This document shows positions 56,885 through 64,000 of a stretch of 64,000 nucleotides of DNA, piece by piece. Origin of the DNA: Bacteroidota bacterium. GTDB taxonomy: Bacteria; Bacteroidota; Ignavibacteria; Kryptoniales; JAKASW01. The stretch's first letter is position 1. Each line of letters starts with the position of its first letter. Where the stretch lies: positions 1-64,000 of the forward strand of contig JAKAGT010000012.1 in the NCBI GenBank assembly GCA_021825585.1, in the 5' to 3' direction. Below the pieces are notes generated by a model. It made no database searches. It was given only the letters and a program-made list of their open reading frames with translations, and was not told the DNA's origin. Position numbers and translations under genes: made by a program.

Positions 56885-57187
56885 GGTTTTTTCCTCCGGG
56901 TCAAATTTAGCTGTCGGTGTTGTTCAAGGCAACTCACATGAATGGATGCCCGCCTGCCGAAACACTGTTCAGAGAGTAATCTTCTCGAATCACCCGGGCT
57001 CAGCGCAGAGTCCTTCCCTGCTGAGCCGTAATCTGTTGAAACACACGGAAGGCGGGACTCGCCAGCCTTCCAAACGCCGAAAACCCCGCCGTTTAGCACG
57101 CGCCGGTTCTATCCTTGCAATCGTTCTTTTCCGATTCGCGCGGAGCGCCGGTCGTTTCATTTGCCGGCAAATGGGGCATCCCGGCCT
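56885..57187. other. Intergenic region with two hairpins
   Basis: About 300 bases without a gene between the DUF4835 gene and slipin, holding two stem-loops at 56997-57027 and 57047-57071. Confidence 0.5.
56997..57071. repeat. Pair of perfect hairpins
   Basis: GGCTCAGC (56997-57004) with GCTGAGCC (57020-57027), 15-base loop; and GGAAGGC (57047-57053) with GCCTTCC (57065-57071), 11-base loop with a nested GGCG/CGCC. No T-run on either strand, so not a typical terminator; REP-like elements or RNA structures. Confidence 0.45.
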
Positions 57188-57955
57188 TTATTTCTTTGCC
57201 TCGCCCTTCTTATCTAAAAAAGGCGCCAGCAGGTCAATCGGCACGGGGAAGAACGTAGTCGAGTTGTTCTTCGAGGCTATCTCCGACATCGTTTGAAGGA
57301 ATCTCAACTGGATCGCCGCAGGGTATTCACCGATAACCTTCGCGGCATCGGAGAGTTTCTGCGAAGCCTGCAGTTCGCCTTCCGCGTTGATTACTTTGGC
57401 ACGGCGGTTTCGTTCGGCCTCTGCCTGGCGCGCCATAGCGCTCTGCATTTCGACGGGAAGATCGATTTGCTTCACTTCGACATTCGACACTTTGATCCCC
57501 CAGGGCTCTGTATGACTGTCGATAATCGACTGGAGCTCCTGGTTGATTTTGTCGCGCGCCGCAAGGAGGTCGTCCAGCTCGGACTGTCCTACAATGCTGC
57601 GGAGAGTCGTTTGAGACATCTGGCTGGTCGCGAACAGGTAATCCTGCACCTCCACAACCGCCTTCCTCGGGTCCATCACCCGGAAGTAGATTACCGCGCT
57701 GACTTTGATAGAGACATTGTCTCTCGTAATTATATCCTGCGGCGGGACATCCAGCGCTATGGTTCTAAGGCTGACGCGTACCATCTTGTCGATTATGGGG
57801 ATGAGGATGATGATACCGGGTCCCTTCGTATCAATCAGCCTCCCGAGACGGAATATTACTGCCCTCTCATATTCCCTGAGAATCTTGATTGCGCTGGCGA
57901 GGAAGAAAACCAGAAAAATTACGATTATTACAAAGAGACTAAATGATGGCTCCAT
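57188..57955 (-). CDS. Slipin/SPFH (band 7) family protein
   Basis: Start ATG at 57955 (AGGTGA upstream), 255 residues. One N-terminal transmembrane helix ([19 protein letters not shown]), then the SPFH domain ([40 protein letters not shown]) and coiled-coil ([20 protein letters not shown]). Slipins form membrane scaffold rings, and their usual partner NfeD is encoded directly upstream, overlapping by a few bases at the junction. Membrane-fluidity or protease-regulating role. Confidence 0.9.
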   Translation of the reverse strand: MEPSFSLFVIIVIFLVFFLASAIKILREYERAVIFRLGRLIDTKGPGIIILIPIIDKMVRVSLRTIALDVPPQDIITRDNVSIKVSAVIYFRVMDPRKAVVEVQDYLFATSQMSQTTLRSIVGQSELDDLLAARDKINQELQSIIDSHTEPWGIKVSNVEVKQIDLPVEMQSAMARQAEAERNRRAKVINAEGELQASQKLSDAAKVIGEYPAAIQLRFLQTMSEIASKNNSTTFFPVPIDLLAPFLDKKGEAKK

Positions 57956-57963
57956 ATATTCAC

Positions 57964-59244
57964 CTATTTCTTCGTTTTGACTTTTAAAACCCAATTTGAA
58001 AAAGACTCGACCACAACCTGGGCGCCGGGCTCCAGGCGCTCATCCGACGTCGCTTTCCATATCTCTCCGTGGACTGTCACCCGTCCGGGGGAACCGGGGG
58101 TTATCTCCGAAATCACCGAGCCGCTTTCCCCCACCATTCCTTCCACGCCGGTTTCAGTCCGCCGGGTTTGAGCCTTCAACCCCAGGCCGACAATCCAGAG
58201 GAAAAACACGGTCGCAACAAGAACAGTGCTGATGATTACACTGAGTGAGATAGTGACAAATTGTCCCGGCGAATGTATTAGCATCATCGACCCGAGAAAC
58301 AGTGATATGACTCCTCCGATGGCGAGTATACCGTGGCTCACGATCTTTACCTCAGCAATGAAGAGAATGATTCCAAAGATTATCAGGGCAAGTCCCGCAT
58401 AATTTATCGGAAGTGTTTGAAAGGCATAGAACGCAAGTATCAGTGATATCGCCCCCACTACACCGGGCAAAATGGAGCCGGGATTGAACAGCTCGAACAT
58501 GATTCCGAAGATCCCGATCATCATGAGGATATATGTTATGTTAGGATCGCTTATGACGCCGAGGAATTCCTCACGCCAGTTCATCGGCACGAATTCCACA
58601 TTCGCGCCCGCCGTCTTTAATACCGTCTCTCCCTTGCTGGTCTCGACGGTCATTCCATTCACCCGATTCAAAAGCGAATCCAGATTCGGCGAAACAAGAT
58701 TTATCACGCCTTCCTTCAGCGCCTCTACCTCTGAGCTGGAAATGCTCTTTCTGACCGCATTTTCTGCCCAGACAATATTCCGGTGGCGCTTCTCCGCAAT
58801 AGCCCGGATGAATGCTGCCGCATCATTTGTAATCTTCACTGCCTCCACAGAGGTTGTGTCGTGACCGATGCCGCCGCCTACCGGATGGGCGGCGCCGATA
58901 TTGGTCCCCGGAGCCATTGCCGCTATATTTGCGGCAAGTGTTATAAAGACACCTGCGGACCCCGCACGCGAACCGCTCGGATAGACGTAAACTATTACCG
59001 GGACGGATGAGCTTAGAATTCCCTGGACAATTTGTCTCATCGATTCCAGCAAGCCGCCGGGAGTGTTCATCTCTATAACCAGTGCAGCTGCATTTGCCTT
59101 TTCGGCAATTCCCACGGAATTTACTATATATTCGGCAGTCGCCGGATTGATGGTCCCGTCTACCCGGATGAGGATGACTTTTTCGGCCGCATGCAGCCTC
59201 GCTCCCGTGAACAGCAGCAATAGAATTATGAGTCTCGCCTTCAC
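57964..59244 (-). CDS. NfeD-family membrane serine protease
   Basis: The 426-residue protein has a signal peptide, a ClpP/S49-like domain (about 22-210) with likely catalytic Ser96 ([10 protein letters not shown]) and Lys137 (VEAVKITND), a membrane region of four to five helices (about 230-350), and a C-terminal OB-fold NfeD domain ([20 protein letters not shown]). This long form cleaves the C-terminus of its slipin partner in archaea (1510-N type). The slipin gene follows immediately on the same strand. Confidence 0.9.
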   Translation of the reverse strand: MKARLIILLLLFTGARLHAAEKVILIRVDGTINPATAEYIVNSVGIAEKANAAALVIEMNTPGGLLESMRQIVQGILSSSVPVIVYVYPSGSRAGSAGVFITLAANIAAMAPGTNIGAAHPVGGGIGHDTTSVEAVKITNDAAAFIRAIAEKRHRNIVWAENAVRKSISSSEVEALKEGVINLVSPNLDSLLNRVNGMTVETSKGETVLKTAGANVEFVPMNWREEFLGVISDPNITYILMMIGIFGIMFELFNPGSILPGVVGAISLILAFYAFQTLPINYAGLALIIFGIILFIAEVKIVSHGILAIGGVISLFLGSMMLIHSPGQFVTISLSVIISTVLVATVFFLWIVGLGLKAQTRRTETGVEGMVGESGSVISEITPGSPGRVTVHGEIWKATSDERLEPGAQVVVESFSNWVLKVKTKK

Positions 59245-59321
59245 GTCACTATCTTAACACACCTTCCTTCAATTAGCAATCTCAAGAATTTCTGCGGCGC
59301 ATTAATTAAATTGGACCGACG

Positions 59322-59972
59322 ATGAGAATCTCCCCTACCCTGGAACTCGAAAGCCTGCTGATACGCGGGGGAATTGAGTTCATAGCAGGTGTCGATGAGG
59401 CCGGAAGAGGGCCTGTCGCAGGTCCGGTTACCGCTGCGGCAGTGATCCTGCCCGTGAGAGAGCTGATGGAGAAACTTGACCGGGCGAATGGGACAAGCGA
59501 TGGCGAATCGCCCATGACATTAGTGCGCGACTCCAAGGAACTGTCCGAGCGGCAAAGAGAGCTTGCACTATCGGCAATCACCGAAATTGCGGTCGATTTT
59601 TCAGTCGCGCACGTGCCGAACGAGACAATAGACGCCATGAACATTCTGAACGCGACGCGTCTCGCGGTGACAAGAGCGATCGAAGCTCTCAGCAGAAAGC
59701 CTTCCGTCATCCTGATCGACGGGAAATTCCTGAATTTGAAAGACAGAACCTGCATCTCCATCGTCAAGGGCGACTCGACCATTTTTTCCATTGCCGCGGC
59801 GTCGATTATCGCGAAGACCGCGCGTGACGCCCTGATGAGGAAGTACGCGGATGAGTATCCGCTCTATTCGTTTGAGAAGAACAAGGGATATCTGACCGAG
59901 AGACATCTGGAAGCTATCCGAAGTTACGGTCTCTCCAATATTCACCGGAAAAGTTTTACAATACCGGTCTGA
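59322..59972 (+). CDS. rnhB: Ribonuclease HII
   Basis: Removes ribonucleotides misinserted in DNA. The 216-residue protein has GVDEAGRGPVAGPV with catalytic Asp25 and Glu26, VRDSKELSERQRE and VILIDGKF giving further acidic ligands, and KTARDALMRKYADEYPLYSFEKNKGY (split), the family C-terminal motif. Start at ATG 59322. yraN follows 4 bases later, the usual pairing. Confidence 0.95.
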   Translation: MRISPTLELESLLIRGGIEFIAGVDEAGRGPVAGPVTAAAVILPVRELMEKLDRANGTSDGESPMTLVRDSKELSERQRELALSAITEIAVDFSVAHVPNETIDAMNILNATRLAVTRAIEALSRKPSVILIDGKFLNLKDRTCISIVKGDSTIFSIAAASIIAKTARDALMRKYADEYPLYSFEKNKGYLTERHLEAIRSYGLSNIHRKSFTIPV

Positions 59973-59976
59973 TAAT

Positions 59977-60330
59977 ATGCCGTCAAGGAAGGCCCTGGGC
60001 GCAAAAGGCGAGCGGATGGCGGCCGAATTCCTTCGGCGTAGAGGATTTGAAATCATCGAAAGGAATTTCAGATTCAACCGCGGCGAGATAGACCTGATTG
60101 CAAGAAAGGGAAAACTGATCGTCTTCTGCGAGGTGAAGACGAGGAGGAGCAGCACGTTCGGCAGCGGAGAGGAGGCCGTCGATGAGAGGAAGCAGGATCA
60201 AATCCGGAAGGTTGCCGAAGGGTACATTGCCGAACGGGATATTGAGGGGAGTGACTTCCGGTTCGATGTCCTCGTTATAGAAATGCACGGCAAGTCCACG
60301 AGGATCCGGTCAATAGAAAACGCTTTCTGA
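59977..60330 (+). CDS. yraN: YraN/UPF0102 nuclease-fold protein
   Basis: The 117-residue protein has GAKGERMAAEFLRRRGFEII, the core GEIDLIARKGKLIVFCEVKT with catalytic-type Glu/Asp and E-x-K, and the C-terminal DVLVIEM. This is the UPF0102 family, a restriction-endonuclease-like fold. It is found next to rnhB in many genomes. Confidence 0.92.
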   Translation: MPSRKALGAKGERMAAEFLRRRGFEIIERNFRFNRGEIDLIARKGKLIVFCEVKTRRSSTFGSGEEAVDERKQDQIRKVAEGYIAERDIEGSDFRFDVLVIEMHGKSTRIRSIENAF

Positions 60331-60524
60331 GAACCGGCCCTGGTGGCATCCTTCGCCTCGACACACAATCGAAGGAGCTGCCTTTCCCTCGGGTTCCACG
60401 GGGGTGGGCCTGTTCCCAATTTGAGATTTCAGGTTTCGGTCTCATGAGATCCAGTCCCGCCTGCATCTCAGTTGCAACGCTTCAAATCCAATCGTTAACT
60501 TGAAATGAGTGAGACAATTGCAGG

Positions 60525-62150
60525 ATGATTAACAACCACTATACGCTCGTCGCCCTCGTAGCGGAAATCGAGGCGGACTTGAAGACGTCCCTGATAACCG
60601 CCTGCCTGACCCGCTCTGAAAACGCTCTTGTGTTGATCCTTGCAGGGCCGAGGCAGGATCAAATGAGTCTGGTCGTTTCATGCAAACCTCGTTTGAACTA
60701 TTTGCTCCTCGACAAACACCCCGGGAAGAAACTCCGCGGCGCCAACGTTCTCCCTGAAGCGGTGGGAAAAGCCATAGACTCTGTATCCGTGCGGGAAAAC
60801 GATAGAACAGTCATGCTGGGGCTGTCTGGCGGTAGCCGGCTTATAATCAACCTGTTCGGCACCCACTCGAACGTTTATCTTGAAGATACGGAGAAGGGAC
60901 TGATCGGGAGTTTCCTGAAGCGAAAGGCGAACGAACCGCACATCGGCAGCGGCCCGAAGAACGGGCTGCATCTACCGGAAGATGCCGCCGATTTTGCGAA
61001 CAGGTTCAGACAACTAACGGGCTCACCCGAAAAGAAATTGTCAACGATTTTCCCTGTCTTTGGCCGTGAAATCGTAAAAGAAGTACTATATCGGCTCGGC
61101 GGGGAGGTGATTACGCTTTCATCAGAAGAATCCGGTTCACATCCTGAAGAGCGGCAGCTCGCAAGGCTGTACGACACTGCAGATGAGGTTCGAAAGGAGC
61201 TTGACTCGCCTCACCCGCGGATATATTACGAAGACGGCCTACCGGTTCTGATGAGCCTCCTGGAAATGAAACACCTTGGCTATTGCGAAGTCACGGCGTA
61301 TGATTCTGTGAATACATGCATCGCGAATTTTGTGTCGGAAGCCGCCAGGCATAGCACCGCTGTCGAGCTCAAAGATTCGCTGGTGAGCGGGCTGCTCAAG
61401 AAAAGAGAAGACTTGGCGGCCACCATCCGGAAGATCGAGAAGGATATTTCCGCCAACAGAGAAGAAAAGTACAGGATGTACGGAACGGTCCTGCTGGAAC
61501 ATCTCGGGGAGATCAAGAAGGGACAATCTTCTTTTAAGACCGGTCACGGCGACGCATCGCTGCTCATTCCGCTTGACGAGAAGCTGACTCCGGTAGAGAA
61601 TTCCCAGGCGTATTTCGGGAAATCGAAGAAGGCGCGCGAGTCGCACAGGCAGGCAATTGCGAGGAAGGAAGAGCTGGCCAAACTTCTGCACAAAGTCGAG
61701 GGCGATCTGGAGGCGGCCGTGAGGGAAACAGACATCAAAGCCCTCGGATCGCTCGAAAAGAAGGAGAAAGCGAAGAGCGAACCCCAGACTCCCTTCCGCC
61801 ACTTCCAGACCGGAGAGTACAACATATATGTCGGAAAGGATGCTGCAAACAACGACGAGCTCACCTTCGGATTTGCGAAGCCGAACGACGTCTTCCTTCA
61901 CGCGAGGGGCGTCTCCGGTTCACACGTCATAATAAGAAACAAATCCCGCGACTATCCACAGAAGGTCGTCATAGAGTATGCCGCCAGCATTGCGGCATAT
62001 TATAGCAAAGCAAGGCCGAGCAAGCTAGTTCCCGTAGCCTACACGATGAGAAAGTACGTGAAGAAGGCAAGAGGAAAGCCGGGGGCGGTATTCCTCGACC
62101 GGGAAGAAGTGGTTTTTGTGGTCCCCAAAATCCCTCAGGATTCAAGGTAA
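60525..62150 (+). CDS. NFACT-family protein (RqcH/fibronectin-binding type)
   Basis: The 541-residue protein has the NFACT-N domain (about 1-190), a helix-hairpin-helix/coiled-coil middle (about 290-430) and the NFACT-R domain (YNIYVGKDAANNDELTF, HARGVSGSHVII, PVAYTMRKYVKKARGKPGAV). Asp93-Arg94 in ENDR matches the Asp-Arg pair that RqcH needs for C-terminal tailing of stalled ribosomes with Ala. It should act in ribosome-associated quality control. Length is normal. Confidence 0.88.
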   Translation: MINNHYTLVALVAEIEADLKTSLITACLTRSENALVLILAGPRQDQMSLVVSCKPRLNYLLLDKHPGKKLRGANVLPEAVGKAIDSVSVRENDRTVMLGLSGGSRLIINLFGTHSNVYLEDTEKGLIGSFLKRKANEPHIGSGPKNGLHLPEDAADFANRFRQLTGSPEKKLSTIFPVFGREIVKEVLYRLGGEVITLSSEESGSHPEERQLARLYDTADEVRKELDSPHPRIYYEDGLPVLMSLLEMKHLGYCEVTAYDSVNTCIANFVSEAARHSTAVELKDSLVSGLLKKREDLAATIRKIEKDISANREEKYRMYGTVLLEHLGEIKKGQSSFKTGHGDASLLIPLDEKLTPVENSQAYFGKSKKARESHRQAIARKEELAKLLHKVEGDLEAAVRETDIKALGSLEKKEKAKSEPQTPFRHFQTGEYNIYVGKDAANNDELTFGFAKPNDVFLHARGVSGSHVIIRNKSRDYPQKVVIEYAASIAAYYSKARPSKLVPVAYTMRKYVKKARGKPGAVFLDREEVVFVVPKIPQDSR

Positions 62151-62327
62151 ATATTTCAGTCTTCTTGTAATCTTTACACGTCTACGCCAGTCGCCCTGCA
62201 CATACCCGGGGACGAGTGCCAACGCAACCAACCGTCCATCAAGACGTTACCCCAATCAGAGCCGTCGCGACCATAGCCATGATATGTGGCACGCTTTTAC
62301 TACTCTCGCCTATGAAAGGAAGAGAAG

Positions 62328-62693
62328 ATGTCACTCGTTTGCAAGACGCTCGTTTTCATGGAAAGTCCGGAATTGCTGAAGATTGTCACGCACGCTTTTC
62401 CGCATCCGAAATATGAGCTTGAATTCGCCGATAACCTGGAGGAAGCAGCAGCACGGGCCTTCTCCAACCACATTGACATGTTTATCGTGGATTCAAAATA
62501 TGCAGACGACACGAAGGTTAACTCCATAAGACATCATGTCCCGACGTTGGTCGTTGAGCCGGAATTCATCCACGTCGGTGGTGATGATCCGGACACATTC
62601 AAGGAAGCGACAAGAATGAAGACCGCCGCCGAGAAATTGCTTCGCAAAAATTATATCAACTGGATTATCGACGCACTAGAGTATTCCAGTTAG
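62328..62693 (+). CDS. Small receiver-like protein of unknown function
   Basis: The 121-residue product begins SLVCKTLVFMESPELLKIVT and has a beta-alpha pattern like a receiver (FIVDSKYADD at the phospho-acceptor strand, LRKNY near the end), but without the double acidic pocket or the conserved Lys. It may be a pseudo-receiver. AGGAAGAG precedes the ATG, and a membrane sensor gene follows 24 bases later, suggesting a shared role. Confidence 0.65.
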   Translation: MSLVCKTLVFMESPELLKIVTHAFPHPKYELEFADNLEEAAARAFSNHIDMFIVDSKYADDTKVNSIRHHVPTLVVEPEFIHVGGDDPDTFKEATRMKTAAEKLLRKNYINWIIDALEYSS

Positions 62694-62717
62694 CTCGACC
62701 ACTGAGGAGGCTATTCT

Positions 62718-64000
62718 TTGAGCGAGACTATACTGTACCTTGCAGCTGCTTTTTCTCTCCTTCTTACCGTTGCGTACTGGATTGCAAGAAAGCGGCAGAA
62801 ACTGGAAGCCGAGCTTCGATCTGCACGGAGGATCGAATCGCTCGCAGGCTTGAGAATCTCGAATTCCTATTCGCTGGAAGAAGTCCTGAAAGAGATTCTG
62901 ACAACTTTAACGCGCGCATACGCTTCACGAGGAGGCGTACTCGAATTTCATGGAAGGAGACTCGGTGATTTCTCAATCAAGATTGGAGAGAAAGAAAGAA
63001 GTGAGTTCTCATCACTTGAGAAGAAACACGGTGAATCGACCGCTATGGGCGACCATCCCGCCGGACCGCGTAAATATGGCGAGACGAGGGAAGGACACGT
63101 CGCGTTCGTTATCAACGACGATACCTTCTTATGCCGCGTCGATCTCGAAGGAGGCGTCATGCCCGCTCATAGCGAGTACTGGTATATACAGGAATTGATG
63201 CGGGAAAAGATTTCCTGGATCATGAACGAGAAACTCAACCAGACCGCAAAAACCGCATTAAAAGAGATCGGAATACCGTACGCGGCTTTGGACAGCAACG
63301 GGAAGATCCTCTTCAGCAACAACGATGCCGCAGAAGCTCTGCAGAGCGTGGATGAAGCTGAACTCCGGAAGGCAATCGGGGAGTTGAGCGAGACAAGGAC
63401 GGAGCAGATTCTGTTCACCTCCGAGAAGAGTAAAAGGAAAGTCTTGATAAGAAGGGTCGACAAGGAACTCTTTGCCGCCTTCTTCCCGCCGGATGCATCG
63501 GACAACCTGACCGGCAGACAAGGGGCGGTTGAGTCCCTGCTGTTTCAGGCACTGGATGATTTCAGCATGGGAGTGGTCGTCCTGAGCAGAGATGACCGCC
63601 GGAAAGACTCACAGTACAGGATCACGAACATAAACAGTGCGTTCTACAGGATTTTCGGCCTGGACGGCTCTAACGCGCAATCGGATGAAGTAGAGGAGAT
63701 CCTGTCGGCAGCGCTGGGGCCGGAGGAAACAAAGAAATTTTCCGTCGGCGGAACCCATTCCACAACGGACTTCTCGTATATGCGGCGCGACGGCCTGAGA
63801 GTTCGCGCGCGGCTGACTGTCGTCAAGGGACCTGACGACTCACGCCTCATTGTCTTTGAGCCAGTGGAGAACACTCATCTTCTTATGTCGTCTTACCGGC
63901 AGCTGATCAACGCCGCGCACCACCTTTTTGCGACGGGAGACGTTCGTTTATACCTGAAGGAAATCAGAGACGCCACCCATTCGGACGGAATAGCCCTCGC
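62718..64000 (+). CDS. Membrane PAS-domain sensor, 5' part (runs off window)
   Basis: A frame of 427 codons opens at a TTG (62718) behind GAGGAGG and remains open to the right edge. It has one N-terminal membrane helix (ILYLAAAFSLLLTVAYWIA), a charged linker, a possible GAF-like region (about 50-170), a first PAS-like part (IPYAALDSNGKILFSNNDAA) and a second (ITNINSAFYRIFGLDGSNAQ, then DFSYMRRDGLRVRARLTVVK). The C-terminus should hold a kinase domain. The preceding gene is a pseudo-receiver. Confidence 0.75.
   Translation, partial: MSETILYLAAAFSLLLTVAYWIARKRQKLEAELRSARRIESLAGLRISNSYSLEEVLKEILTTLTRAYASRGGVLEFHGRRLGDFSIKIGEKERSEFSSLEKKHGESTAMGDHPAGPRKYGETREGHVAFVINDDTFLCRVDLEGGVMPAHSEYWYIQELMREKISWIMNEKLNQTAKTALKEIGIPYAALDSNGKILFSNNDAAEALQSVDEAELRKAIGELSETRTEQILFTSEKSKRKVLIRRVDKELFAAFFPPDASDNLTGRQGAVESLLFQALDDFSMGVVVLSRDDRRKDSQYRITNINSAFYRIFGLDGSNAQSDEVEEILSAALGPEETKKFSVGGTHSTTDFSYMRRDGLRVRARLTVVKGPDDSRLIVFEPVENTHLLMSSYRQLINAAHHLFATGDVRLYLKEIRDATHSDGIAL

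Noticed and set aside
1-64000. CRISPR arrays, tRNA, rRNA or an intact prophage
   Set aside because: No regularly spaced repeats, no cloverleaf-like sequence, no rRNA stretch and no phage structural genes were recognised by eye; a tool search would be more sensitive.

Overview
The window looks like a chromosomal stretch of a diderm of the Bacteroidota/Chlorobi/Ignavibacteriota (FCB) lineage, most plausibly an Ignavibacteria-like organism. Reasons seen in the sequence: a full-length SprA-type type IX secretion (T9SS) translocon gene (18966-26054), a secreted protein with a T9SS-like C-terminal sorting domain (6882-9380), two PorV/PorQ-like proteins (9404-10408, 55076-55918), a DUF4835/PorD-like protein (56000-56884), two large outer-membrane receptors with carboxypeptidase-regulatory-like N-termini, and a B12-dependent ribonucleotide reductase. 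No tRNA, rRNA, CRISPR array or intact prophage was recognised.

Layout. 1-3 kb is a decayed accessory edge: an IS end has cut a FucP-like sugar transporter, a second pair of IS-end-like repeats lies at 1.2 kb, then a lone receiver protein and an aspartyl protease whose signal peptide is in a different reading frame. 3.9-10.4 kb is an outer-membrane trio (TonB-dependent receptor, T9SS-sorted protein, PorV-like) ending in a hairpin terminator. 10.9-18.1 kb holds a purine permease, a membrane protein, a relic of a C_GCAxxG_C_C redox protein with an in-frame UGA, a ferric-reductase-like flavocytochrome, proline synthesis (proB, proA) and a Tam-like methyltransferase. 18.1-19 kb contains receiver-domain relics and a good sigma70-type promoter for sprA. 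sprA is followed closely by tadA and an alpha/beta hydrolase.

27.4-37.9 kb is housekeeping on both strands: an HGSNAT-like membrane acyltransferase, aroC, a DUF1232 protein, a second outer-membrane receptor, a DegP/HtrA protease, recO, mtnA and a PfkB sugar kinase. A GH35 beta-galactosidase follows. 41.1-43.9 kb is a tight minus-strand operon (Rrf2 regulator, NapH-like iron-sulfur membrane protein, hemerythrin, YwiC-like) with a promoter overlapped by an inverted repeat, which reads as an NO- or redox-stress unit. 44.1-47.7 kb encodes an HTH-receiver fusion and a hybrid histidine kinase with an OB-fold-like extracytoplasmic sensor.

47.7-64 kb has nrdJ with an elaborate leader, a peptidoglycan amidase, a HAD hydrolase, a secreted unknown, a helix-hairpin-helix outer-membrane protein beside a PorV/PorQ-like protein and a DUF4835 protein, the nfeD/slipin pair, rnhB-yraN, an RqcH-like NFACT protein, a small receiver-like protein and the start of a membrane PAS-type sensor running off the right edge.
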